NCBI GenBank assembly: GCA_023433515.1
Contig: JAEZCN010000040.1
Location: 1 to 20,642, forward strand
Length of the DNA: 20,642 nt
Origin: Pseudomonadota bacterium
Lineage (GTDB): Bacteria > Pseudomonadota > Gammaproteobacteria > Steroidobacterales > Steroidobacteraceae
Reading direction: 5' to 3'
The notes under the pieces: generated by a model
Databases searched by the model: none
Seen by the model: only the letters and a program-made list of their open reading frames with translations
What the model was told of the DNA's origin: nothing
Part shown: piece after piece, positions 7,228 to 14,691 of the stretch
Numbering within the stretch: position 1 is the stretch's first letter
Layout of the letters: every line of letters starts with the position of its first letter
Position numbers and translations under genes: made by a program

Positions 7228-7887
7228 TCAGCGAGTAACGATGAGTCCCGGCAACTCGTCCATCGAGCGAATCACTTCAGCGCCCGAAGCCTGCATGGCC
7301 TCGAAGGTTTCGGCTGGCGCGTAACCAATCGCGCGCATGCCGACGGACATCGCCGAGGCCGCGCCCGCGGGCGAGTCCTCGACGACGATGCAGTCGCCCG
7401 GCGCGGCGCCCAGGCGCTCCGCCGCGAATAGATAGATGTCCGGCGCGGGCTTCGGGCGCGCCACCATCGACGTCACGCAGACGTTGTCGCCGAACAAGCG
7501 GTCGAGGCCCGCCACCGCGAGCGACATCCGCACGCGTGCGAGCGGCGACTGGGATGCGACGGCCATCCGGTGGCCGCGGCGCGCGAATTCCTCGAGCGCC
7601 GCACGGATGCCCGCGACGGGCTTCAGCTCCCGCATGAATGCGAACGCGGTGGCGAACGCCCAGTTGTACGTGAATCCCGCGCCGAGCCGCTTTCCGGCGC
7701 GCTGACCGATGATCTCGAGCACGCCCTCGACGGTCTTGCCGAGAAACAGCTCGTGCACTTCGTCGAGGGTGAGCTCGAGCCCGAGATCGCGCAGGATCTC
7801 GGCCTCGACCCGGCTCGAGAGATATTCGCTGTCGACGAGCACGCCATCGCAGTCGAAGATGATCGCCGGCAGGCGTGCGTCGCTCAC
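7228..7887 (-). CDS. HAD-superfamily phosphatase, beta-phosphoglucomutase/CbbY-like
   Basis: 219 residues. Cytosolic haloacid-dehalogenase hydrolase with the four motifs: motif I DCDGVLVDSE (nucleophile Asp12, acid/base Asp14), motif II Ser112 in AVASQS, motif III Lys146 in ARPKPAPDIY, motif IV Glu170-Asp171 in VVEDSPAG. The helical cap between residues 18 and 90 is the subclass I type seen in phosphoglycolate phosphatases and beta-phosphoglucomutases; the substrate is likely a small sugar phosphate, not determinable here. The start is GTG at 7887, with GAGG of the ribosome site overlapping the TGA of the upstream SPFH gene; the gap is only 7 bases. It is the last gene of a tight minus-strand operon (terC-like, small membrane protein, SPFH, HAD). 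Confidence 0.9.
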   Translation of the reverse strand: MSDARLPAIIFDCDGVLVDSEYLSSRVEAEILRDLGLELTLDEVHELFLGKTVEGVLEIIGQRAGKRLGAGFTYNWAFATAFAFMRELKPVAGIRAALEEFARRGHRMAVASQSPLARVRMSLAVAGLDRLFGDNVCVTSMVARPKPAPDIYLFAAERLGAAPGDCIVVEDSPAGAASAMSVGMRAIGYAPAETFEAMQASGAEVIRSMDELPGLIVTR

Positions 7888-7894
7888 GAAGACC

Positions 7895-8755
7895 TCAATT
7901 CTTCGACGGATTCAGGTTGATGAAGGGCATCGCACCACCGCCGAGCATGTATTGCGGCAATATGCCGTTCCACTTCTGCACGGCTTCCCACTCGACCAGC
8001 TTCGCATTGCGCTCGAGCGCCTGCGCACGGATCTGGATGGACTTGGCCTCCGCTTCGGCGGACAGCACCTTCTGCCGCGCCTGCTCTTCGATCTGCTTCG
8101 TGCGGTTCTGTTCTTCGATCGCCTTCTGCTGAGCGATCACCTTCTGCTCGACCGAATTCTCGAATTCTCGCGTGTACGCGATGTCGGTGATCTCGAACCG
8201 CGACACTTCGACGTTGCGCTCGGCGAGGTTTTCGCGGATCGAATCGAGCGCTGCCGCCGCTGCCTTGTCGCGATTGGAGATGAGATCCACCGCGTCCCAC
8301 TTGCCGACGACTTCCTTCAGCGTACCGAGCACCACCTGCGGAATCAGGCGGGACTCCCACTCGCGGCCGATGTCGCGATACACGATATGCGCGGCGTTCT
8401 GCTGCAGCCGGTAGTTCAGCGTGTACTTGATGTTGGCCTGCTGCACGTCACGCGTGTAGGTGTCCGTGTCGCCGTCGATGCGCTGCAGGCGGGTGTCCAT
8501 CTCGACGATGGTGCTCGTGATCGGATTGAAGAAGTAGATGCCCTCCGGCAGCGATTCGGATACGACCTCTCCGAAGCGCGTCTCGATCCCGCGATGACCG
8601 GTGTCGACGATCTTGATGCCGCAGCCCGCGACGCTGAGCGCGGCGACCGCGAGGACGACGATGCCGGCCCACATGATCATGCGGCCGACCTGGAGCGGCT
8701 CTCGCGTGCTGTTGCCCGGAGCTCCGCCACGGAAAATCGATGGCTTGAAAGACAT
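7895..8755 (-). CDS. Prohibitin-like SPFH/Band 7 membrane protein
   Basis: 286 residues. One membrane segment (about 25-45) is followed by an SPFH/Band 7 domain (about 50-215; VDTGHRGIETRFGEV, then PEGIYFFNPITSTIVEMDTR, DVQQANIKYTLNYRL) and a Glu/Gln/Lys-rich helical segment (about 210-258, many AEAEAKSIQIRAQALERNAKL heptads) expected to form a coiled coil. Family members assemble into rings or cages at the membrane, outside-facing here, and act with membrane proteases or as scaffolds of lipid microdomains. The topology is short N-terminus in, large C-terminal domain outside or in the periplasm, by analogy with HflK/HflC. A very strong GGGAGGAGG precedes the ATG. It sits 17 bases after the small membrane protein gene and 7 bases before the HAD gene. 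The VAGC at the end of the membrane segment resembles a lipobox, but the 25-residue polar lead makes lipidation unlikely. Confidence 0.92.
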   Translation of the reverse strand: MSFKPSIFRGGAPGNSTREPLQVGRMIMWAGIVVLAVAALSVAGCGIKIVDTGHRGIETRFGEVVSESLPEGIYFFNPITSTIVEMDTRLQRIDGDTDTYTRDVQQANIKYTLNYRLQQNAAHIVYRDIGREWESRLIPQVVLGTLKEVVGKWDAVDLISNRDKAAAAALDSIRENLAERNVEVSRFEITDIAYTREFENSVEQKVIAQQKAIEEQNRTKQIEEQARQKVLSAEAEAKSIQIRAQALERNAKLVEWEAVQKWNGILPQYMLGGGAMPFINLNPSKN

Positions 8756-8772
8756 GTTTCCTCCTCCCTTTC

Positions 8773-8979
8773 CTAACCGTTACGCAGGCGCGCGCGCCCG
8801 CTCGAAGACATCAATGCGATCGGCCAGATGAGCGACATGCGCAGCCGCGAATGCAGGCGCGCGGTGCGCGCCGTTTGCTCCTCGCTCGAATACAGGTAGC
8901 TCGACAGCGCGACCAGCGCCAGTCCGATGAACCCGAACAGCCAGAGGACGCCGATCAATCTCAGCAGTGCGAAGACCAT
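8773..8979 (-). CDS. Small membrane protein between terC-like and SPFH genes
   Basis: 68 residues, no recognised family. It starts with a hydrophobic helix (about residues 2-28, FALLRLIGVLWLFGFIGLAL then VALSSYLY), followed by a charged segment (SSEEQTARTARLHSRLRM), a short hydrophobic patch (SLIWPIALM) and a basic C-terminus. The perfect GGGAGGA spaced correctly before the ATG, the position 18 bases after the terC-like gene and 17 bases before the SPFH gene, and codon use like its neighbours show that it is a real gene. By context it may be an accessory or assembly partner of the TerC or SPFH protein; that is inference. Confidence 0.7.
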   Translation of the reverse strand: MVFALLRLIGVLWLFGFIGLALVALSSYLYSSEEQTARTARLHSRLRMSLIWPIALMSSSGRARLRNG

Positions 8980-8997
8980 GATTCCTCCCTCGCTGCC

Positions 8998-9753
8998 TTA
9001 CTTGTACTTCTCGTGCAGCTCGACCGGTGCGGGTTTTGACTTCTTCCTGCGCATGCGGATGTTGAGCATCTCGACGGCGACCGAGAATGCCATCGCGAAG
9101 TAGATGTATCCCTTCGGCACCTTGTGTTCGAAACCTTCGGCGATGAGCATGACGCCCACGACCAGCAGGAACGACAGCGCCAGCATCTTGATCGAGGGGT
9201 GCGTCGAGACGAAATTCCCGATGGAGCGCGCGAACAGCATCATGAGGCCGACCGAGACGATCACCGCCGCGATCATGACCGCGACTTCGTCCACCATGCC
9301 GACCGCGGTGATGATCGAGTCGAGCGAGAACACCATGTCGATGATGATGATCTGCAGGATGATCGCGCCGAAACTCGCCTTCACCTTGCTCGACGCATGA
9401 CCTTCCTCGCCCTCGGTGAGCTGGTGGATTTCCATCGTGGACTTCCACACCAGGAATACGCCGCCCGCGATGAGGATCAGGTCGCGCCCCGAAATCTCGG
9501 CGCCCAGCACGCTGAACAGCGGCGAAGTGAGCCCGACGATCCACGAGAGGATCAGCAGCAGGCCCACGCGCATGAACATGGCGAGGAACAATCCGATGCG
9601 CCGCGCGGTCTCGCGTCTCGCGGGCGGAAGCTTGTCGACCAGGATGGAGATGAAAATGATGTTGTCGATGCCGAGCACGAGCTCGAGCGCCGTCAACGTC
9701 AGGAACGCGATCCACATCGCGGGATCGGCGACAATCGACATGAATGCTTCCAT
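8998..9753 (-). CDS. TerC-family integral membrane protein
   Basis: 251 residues from ATG 9753, about seven membrane helices. The TerC signature occurs twice: ELVLGIDNIIFISIL with Asp30 and DMVFSLDSIITAVG with Asp145, the two acidic sites expected to handle a metal ion. Family members are linked to tellurite resistance and to Mn(II) export. The cytoplasmic loop between about 105 and 125 is acidic and His-containing (HQLTEGEEGHASS). The frame stays open to 9900, but the added residues are Arg/Cys-rich and overlap the opposite gene. Two starts are possible: ATG 9753 (MEAF, no visible ribosome site) or ATG 9741 (MSIV, preceded by GGAAG). It is the first gene of a tight operon with the small membrane protein, SPFH and HAD genes, and is divergent from the DUF5060/DUF4038 gene with 22 bases between starts. 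Confidence 0.93.
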   Translation of the reverse strand: MEAFMSIVADPAMWIAFLTLTALELVLGIDNIIFISILVDKLPPARRETARRIGLFLAMFMRVGLLLILSWIVGLTSPLFSVLGAEISGRDLILIAGGVFLVWKSTMEIHQLTEGEEGHASSKVKASFGAIILQIIIIDMVFSLDSIITAVGMVDEVAVMIAAVIVSVGLMMLFARSIGNFVSTHPSIKMLALSFLLVVGVMLIAEGFEHKVPKGYIYFAMAFSVAVEMLNIRMRRKKSKPAPVELHEKYK

Positions 9754-9775
9754 GGGTAAGCGCAATACTAGAGAA

Positions 9776-11692
9776 ATGGGTTCCAACATGCTGCAACGAA
9801 TTTTCCGGAGCGCCGTGCTCCTGGCACTTGTCATGGCGGGCGTCGCGCACGCGCGGCTGCAGTCGGGCGAAGTGCGTGTGTGGCAAGTGCAGGAGATCAC
9901 CTTCGAGGCGGCGCGCGACTATCCGAATCCATACGTGGAGGTCACCTGCTGGATCGACCTCACGGGTCCGGATTTCAGGAAACGCGTCTACGGCTTCTGG
10001 GATGGCGGGCGCACGTTCAAGGTGCGGTTCGTCGCGACGAAGCCGGGCGAGTGGAGCTGGCGCGCGGCGGCCACGCCCGCCGACGACACGGGGTTGAACG
10101 GCGGTGCGGGATCGTTCCGCGCCGTTGCGTGGGAGCCGGAGGAGATCGCGCGGAATCCGAACCGGCGCGGCTTCGTGCGCGCGACCGGCGACGGCCATGC
10201 GCTCGAGTACGCGGACGGGACGCCGTTTTTCCTGCTCGGCGACACCTGGCTTGCAGCCTCCACCTGGCGATTGCCGTGGAGGAACGGCGCGCAGCCCGCG
10301 CCTGACTACGTGCCCGGGCCGGGAATCTCGTTCGAGGAAGCCGTCGCGTGGCGCAAGCGCCAGGGCTTCAATTCGATCTCGTTCATAGCGGCCTTTCCCA
10401 ACTGGGCCGCCGATCACCGTGGCGCGACCTACGCGAACGAGGACGGCGTCTTCCTGCGCAACGCATGGGAAAAGTTCGGTCACTGGGCGCCGAACGCGAA
10501 GATTTCCACGGCCGACGGCGCGACGACCACGGGCAAGGACATGCACGACGAGGACGGCAACCGGCCGTTCGCCGTGTTTCCCGACCGGGAGGGGCTCGCC
10601 AACTTCGACGCGATCAACCCGCGTTACTTCGCGAATCTCGACCGCAAGATGCGTCACCTCTCAGACGAAGGATTCGTGCCGTTCTTCGAGACCGTGCGCC
10701 GGGACAACGCGCCGTCATGGAAAAAATACTTCGACTTCAACCCTTCGTACGCGCGCTACGTGCAGTACCTGATCGCCCGTTATGGCGCGTTCAACATGAT
10801 CTTCAGCGGCATTCACCTGGACTGGATTCCGAAGGACTTCAGCCTCACCGCCGATGAATTCAACGAGGCGCTGACCTGGCATTACAGGAAATACGGCCCG
10901 CTGCCATTCGGCCAGCCCTACACGACGCTGATCGATCGCTCGACGTACAAGGCCTTCGGACACGGCGACCGGGCGCCGTGGCTCACGATGCATACGGTGG
11001 GCAACAATCCGCGCAATCACGCGATCTACGCTTCGATCGAGGAATTGTTCCGCCTCACGCCGCCGATGCCCGCCGCGAACCTCGAGCCTTACTACACGGG
11101 CTGGAATCACAACATCAACCGGCCCGGCGGCGAGACGCCCCCCGCGAACTCAGCGCGCGACAACTATTTCGCGCGCGCGATGATGTACGGATCGCTGCTC
11201 TCGGGCGCGCTCGCGGGACACGTACACGGCACCGCCGCGTACGACGTGACGAGCACGGGCGAACCCGCCGGCTGGCGGCCCCACATCTGGACGGCGCTCA
11301 GGTACGAGTCAGGGGCGCAGATGCGTCACCTTGGAGCCTTCGTGCTTTCCGAGGGCGATCGTTATTGGCAATTGCAGCTCGCCTCGGACGATATCGAGCC
11401 GCGCAGCATCCCCGAATCGCTCGCGGACGGGCTCGATGGCTGGTCGTTCCTGATGCGCACGCCGGACCGCGCATTCGCCCTCGCGTACTTCGAGAACAAG
11501 GCGCTGCGCCCGAACCTGAAGGGGTTCGATCCCGGAGAAAACTACCGCTGGACCTGGTTCGATCCGCGCACGGGGGCGTGGAGCAAGCCGATCGCCGTCA
11601 AGGCGAATGCGTCGGGCGAGTTGCGGGCGCCCGCGTTCCCGGACGGCGCAGAGCAGGCGGCGAGCGACTTCGCCGCGAAGATACTGAAGTAG
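9776..11692 (+). CDS. Secreted DUF5060/DUF4038 glycoside-hydrolase-like protein
   Basis: 638 residues if it starts at ATG 9776; ATG 9788 is the alternative. Signal peptide residues 1-26 (RIFRSAVLLALVMAGVAHA). Residues 30-110 are a beta-sandwich of DUF5060 type (VEVTCWIDLTGPDF, FWDGGRTFKVRFVATKPGEWSW). Residues 125-450 form a TIM-barrel-like domain of DUF4038 type: RRGFVRATGDGHALEYADGT, then FFLLGDTWLA. The conserved NLEPYY at 436-441 places Glu437 as a likely catalytic acid, and DW in IHLDWIPKD is a second candidate region. The C-terminal about 100 residues (FALAYFENKA, then WTWFDPRTG) match the small beta-sandwich found after DUF4038. Related proteins include GH140-type apiosidases and other plant cell-wall glycosidases, so it probably works on a plant polysaccharide side chain in the periplasm; the exact substrate is unknown. 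It is a lone gene, convergent with the CHAT gene. Confidence 0.85.
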   Translation: MGSNMLQRIFRSAVLLALVMAGVAHARLQSGEVRVWQVQEITFEAARDYPNPYVEVTCWIDLTGPDFRKRVYGFWDGGRTFKVRFVATKPGEWSWRAAATPADDTGLNGGAGSFRAVAWEPEEIARNPNRRGFVRATGDGHALEYADGTPFFLLGDTWLAASTWRLPWRNGAQPAPDYVPGPGISFEEAVAWRKRQGFNSISFIAAFPNWAADHRGATYANEDGVFLRNAWEKFGHWAPNAKISTADGATTTGKDMHDEDGNRPFAVFPDREGLANFDAINPRYFANLDRKMRHLSDEGFVPFFETVRRDNAPSWKKYFDFNPSYARYVQYLIARYGAFNMIFSGIHLDWIPKDFSLTADEFNEALTWHYRKYGPLPFGQPYTTLIDRSTYKAFGHGDRAPWLTMHTVGNNPRNHAIYASIEELFRLTPPMPAANLEPYYTGWNHNINRPGGETPPANSARDNYFARAMMYGSLLSGALAGHVHGTAAYDVTSTGEPAGWRPHIWTALRYESGAQMRHLGAFVLSEGDRYWQLQLASDDIEPRSIPESLADGLDGWSFLMRTPDRAFALAYFENKALRPNLKGFDPGENYRWTWFDPRTGAWSKPIAVKANASGELRAPAFPDGAEQAASDFAAKILK

Positions 11693-11697
11693 CTGCC

Positions 11698-11711
11698 CCG
11701 CCGTCTGGCGG
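11698..11711. terminator. Small hairpin between convergent genes
   Basis: CCGCC and GGCGG with a GTCT loop fill the only 20 bases between the DUF4038 gene stop and the CHAT gene stop. There is no T-run on either strand, so it is at best a weak, perhaps Rho-assisted, bidirectional stop. Confidence 0.25.
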
Positions 11712-11712
11712 C

Positions 11713-14691
11713 TCAGGACACCTTGAGCCGGAAATCGCCGTCTCCGTAGTGCACGTAGTCGGCCCAGTCCGGCGAGCGGCGCGCGAGCACCGCGCGCCGT
11801 GCCTTCACGAGCGCGCTGCCGATGGTCGTGCGCAGCAGCTCTCGGTAGAACACCGTCGCGAACGCGGTCGCGGCCTCGTCCTCGACCGGCCAGTGCGTGC
11901 CCACGTAGTGCGCGAGCCCCGCGCGCAGCAGGGATTCCGCGAGGCTGAGATTCGTGCGCACGCCACGTTCGCGTTTCGCCGCGCGTGCGCCCTGCTCGCT
12001 TCTCGTGCCACGCGAGGTGCGCGCCCCGCGCCGCAGTCGCGCGGACTCGCAGGCATTGAACACCACGAGAGGGGGCAGTCGCCGGAGCGCGGCCACCGCC
12101 GAGCCGGTGAGATCTCCGTCCGCGAGCGCGAGGCCACTCTCGCCCGGCCGGCGCGCGTCGAAGAATGCGTGACCCGCGAAGTGGATGACGTCGTGGCGGC
12201 CGGCTTCGAGCTCCGCGGTGACGCGTGCGAGCGTCGCGGCCTCTCCGGCGACCTCCGTGACGCGCACCTTCGGGACGCGGCCCAGTATCGCCAGGATGCG
12301 TTCGCGCTCGAGCTCGGCGCCGGGCAGGTCGCGAGTGGGATTCGCGATCACCAGCACGCTGAGATCGCGCTGCGCGAGGCGCTCCGAGTCGAAGCGGGCG
12401 GGAACGAGGTCGGCGGTCGCGTAGCGGCGCGACAAACCGCTTTCGAGCGCCGGGATCCAGCCGCCCAGGTTGAGCGTCTCCCAGGGAACGCGGCTGCCCG
12501 CCGCATCGTGCACCACGGACAACGGCTGGCGCCGCGTGGCGTGCAGCGCCTCGGCAAGGGCCGGATGCAGGACGAGCGAGCCAAGCTTGCGGCCCAGCGA
12601 CTTCACGCGCGCGGGCGTGAGTTCGGGTGCGGCGAACTCGCGATCGAGCTCATCGAGCGCTTCCGCGCGAAACCGCCGACTGTGGGAGTAGATAGCCGCG
12701 GAGGTGCCGCCGGTGAGCAGTGACGCGCGCCAGGTTTCCATTCCTTCGCGCCGCGCTTCCGCCGCGACGATCAGGTGGGCGGTGCCCGGGAGCTTGCGGA
12801 CGCGAGTCGCCGCACGCGTGGGCAAGGGCGCGAGCGGCGCGAGGCGCAACGCGCCGGCCGGACGCGCGCCGACGAATTCAACCAGGCGCGCCTGAACACG
12901 CTGCGCATCGGCGCGGTTCAGCACGTGCAGATCGATGCGCGCGAGTTTCGTATTGCCGGCGGCCCGCGCCCGCAGGATGCCGCGCAGCTGCGCCGCGAAC
13001 GAATCCGCGGGCTCGATGCCGGCGCGCGCGCCCCACGCGACCGTCGCGAGCGAACGGTAGGGCGGCGCCTCGGCGAAGCGCGCGAGATTCTCGGCCGCGA
13101 GTTCGATCACGTCGACACCCAGGCGGTCGAAGCGTCCCAGTCCGATCAGTAGATAGGCCGTACGGGGATTGCCGCCGCCTTTCTGCAGGCTGCGCGGGAT
13201 CGGCGTCACGCTGCCCGCGTCGCCGCTCACGACGCGATGTTGCAACCAGTCGCCGATGACGCCGCCCAGGCGATGGTCGACGTCCGCCGCCGCGCCTTTC
13301 GCGGGTACGCCGCGCAGGAGTCCGACCCCGATCGCCGCGGCGCGCGAGTTCGCCACATCGCCGACGATCACGCGCACGGTCAGCGGCCGGGCCGCCGTGG
13401 GCCGATGCGGACGGCGATGTTTGCGGCCACGCGGCGGCTCGTTGAGCGTGTCGAGGAATTCGCGGCGCTGCGCCGGTGTCATGCGCGGCCAGTCGATCTT
13501 TTCCCTGTACTGCTCGCGCAGTTCCGCGTCGCGCACACGCGAGAGTGCGCCGCGCCGCAGCGGCGGAGAGGAGGCGAGCAGCTGGGAGGCGCCGGTCTTC
13601 AGCAGGTCGATCGTGCCCGCGATCACCTTGTCGTCGAGCGACAGGTCGCTGTGACCACACTCGACGTAGCTGTGGCGCGCGCCCGGCAGGCGCGCCAGCT
13701 CGATGGGCACGGTGCCGTCGCCGAGCAGGCTGTATTCGTATTCGAAGTCGTCGTCGCGCAGCGCGACGCTGGTCGCGGTGCTGCGGTTGCAGCCGATCAC
13801 GACGTGAAAGCGCGGATCCCCGGCGGCGAGTCGTTGCGCGAGGCCCGCCGACGCGGCAAGCAGCTCGGGATCCGGCCCGGGGCCGCGCGACGGCCACGAC
13901 GCGCGATCGAAGAGATCGAGATCGCTCGCGGTCGGACTGGAGGGCAGCAGTTCGTGTAATCCCGGAAAACTCGAGAACACGCTGCTTGCGAGGAATTCCG
14001 CGTCGTGCCGAAGGTCGAGCATCGCGACCTTTCGGACCACGGAATACGTGCCGCGCAGTGCCTGCACGGCGGCGAGCGATCCGGAGTTCGGCGTGCCGAG
14101 CATCACGAGCTGCGACACGCGTGCGCCGGCGGGCTGCGCGAGCGCCGCTCTCGCGACGAGACCGCCCATGCTGTGACCGACGATCGCCACCTCGTCGCGG
14201 CCATCGGCATCGAGACGCGCGGCGAGGCGTTTGCCGAGCGTGGCGATCTCTTGACGCCAGTCGTAGTCGAGCAGTACCGCGTCGAACCCTGCCTTGCGCA
14301 GCGAGAGCGTGATCTTGAGGTACGAGTAACTCATCGCGCCGAGCGCGATGACGCGCGAGGCGGGGTTCAACGTCAGGTCCGTCAGGCGCCCGAACGCGAT
14401 GTCGATGGGATCCAGCCACACGACGTCATCGGGTTTGCGTTCCCCGCGCACGAATCCGAGTTGCGAGCCCATGATCCCCGGCAGCACGTACACGCGCCGG
14501 CCCGGCACCCGGCGAGGCCGCCGCGTCGTCGCGCGCGCGAGCGCCACCAGCTCGGCGTACAGCTTCGGGCCGAAAAAGTCGACCAGCTCGGGATGCTTCT
14601 CACGCGAAGCGAGCAAATGCACGAGCGTCGCTTCGTCGAGAGCGAACCGGTCGTACGGGGTGACGTGATCGATCGGCGCGGACTGGGTCAC
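11713..14691 (-). CDS. Lipase-like / macro-like / CHAT caspase-like protease fusion protein
   Basis: 992 residues, no signal peptide. Residues 15-60 are helical. Residues 70-395 form an alpha/beta hydrolase of the LCAT/PGAP1-like lipase type: YVLPGIMGSQLG (oxyanion region), GHSMGG with Ser174, GDGTVP with Asp325, CGHSDLS with His347, a complete triad. Residues 437-580 look like a macro-like Rossmann domain similar to the N-terminal half of M17 aminopeptidases (VRVIVGDVANS, TAYLLIGLGRFD); this is less sure. Residues 740-992 are a CHAT domain: VPWETLNL, IHFAGHAFFD with catalytic His841, VVFNACESA with catalytic Cys881, VGTHWPVEDEAATAFA. An insert at 885-912 holds ten Arg and one Lys. The start is GTG 14691, inside a GTGA overlap with the upstream hydrolase stop and preceded by GGGAAG; the frame reaches ATG 14754, but the extra residues are a shadow. 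It is the third gene after oxyR. CHAT proteases act in cell-death and defence modules elsewhere; the role here is unknown. Confidence 0.88.
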   Translation of the reverse strand: MTQSAPIDHVTPYDRFALDEATLVHLLASREKHPELVDFFGPKLYAELVALARATTRRPRRVPGRRVYVLPGIMGSQLGFVRGERKPDDVVWLDPIDIAFGRLTDLTLNPASRVIALGAMSYSYLKITLSLRKAGFDAVLLDYDWRQEIATLGKRLAARLDADGRDEVAIVGHSMGGLVARAALAQPAGARVSQLVMLGTPNSGSLAAVQALRGTYSVVRKVAMLDLRHDAEFLASSVFSSFPGLHELLPSSPTASDLDLFDRASWPSRGPGPDPELLAASAGLAQRLAAGDPRFHVVIGCNRSTATSVALRDDDFEYEYSLLGDGTVPIELARLPGARHSYVECGHSDLSLDDKVIAGTIDLLKTGASQLLASSPPLRRGALSRVRDAELREQYREKIDWPRMTPAQRREFLDTLNEPPRGRKHRRPHRPTAARPLTVRVIVGDVANSRAAAIGVGLLRGVPAKGAAADVDHRLGGVIGDWLQHRVVSGDAGSVTPIPRSLQKGGGNPRTAYLLIGLGRFDRLGVDVIELAAENLARFAEAPPYRSLATVAWGARAGIEPADSFAAQLRGILRARAAGNTKLARIDLHVLNRADAQRVQARLVEFVGARPAGALRLAPLAPLPTRAATRVRKLPGTAHLIVAAEARREGMETWRASLLTGGTSAAIYSHSRRFRAEALDELDREFAAPELTPARVKSLGRKLGSLVLHPALAEALHATRRQPLSVVHDAAGSRVPWETLNLGGWIPALESGLSRRYATADLVPARFDSERLAQRDLSVLVIANPTRDLPGAELERERILAILGRVPKVRVTEVAGEAATLARVTAELEAGRHDVIHFAGHAFFDARRPGESGLALADGDLTGSAVAALRRLPPLVVFNACESARLRRGARTSRGTRSEQGARAAKRERGVRTNLSLAESLLRAGLAHYVGTHWPVEDEAATAFATVFYRELLRTTIGSALVKARRAVLARRSPDWADYVHYGDGDFRLKVS

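Noticed and set aside
7895..8755. Lipoprotein status of the SPFH protein because of VAGC after the hydrophobic segment.
   Set aside because: The Cys is at residue 45 after a long polar lead and an ordinary membrane helix; it does not fit a signal peptidase II site.
9416..9775. Upstream extension of the DUF5060/DUF4038 frame.
   Set aside because: It lies antisense to terC. The signal peptide begins at 9776 or 9788.
9754..9900. Upstream extension of the TerC frame by 49 residues.
   Set aside because: Cys/Arg-rich, antisense to the signal-peptide region of the DUF4038 gene; TerC proteins begin a few residues before the first membrane helix.
8780..10657. A 625-codon minus-strand frame over the TerC and DUF4038 genes.
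   Set aside because: It runs in another frame through the confident TerC gene and antisense to the DUF4038 gene; no recognisable motif.
10978..12723. A 581-codon plus-strand frame spanning the end of the DUF4038 gene and the CHAT gene.
   Set aside because: Low-quality Arg/Ala-rich translation, out of frame with one gene and antisense to the other.
12878..14419. A 513-codon minus-strand frame inside the CHAT gene.
   Set aside because: It is a frame-shifted shadow; the GHSMGG and GDGTVP motifs belong to the other frame.
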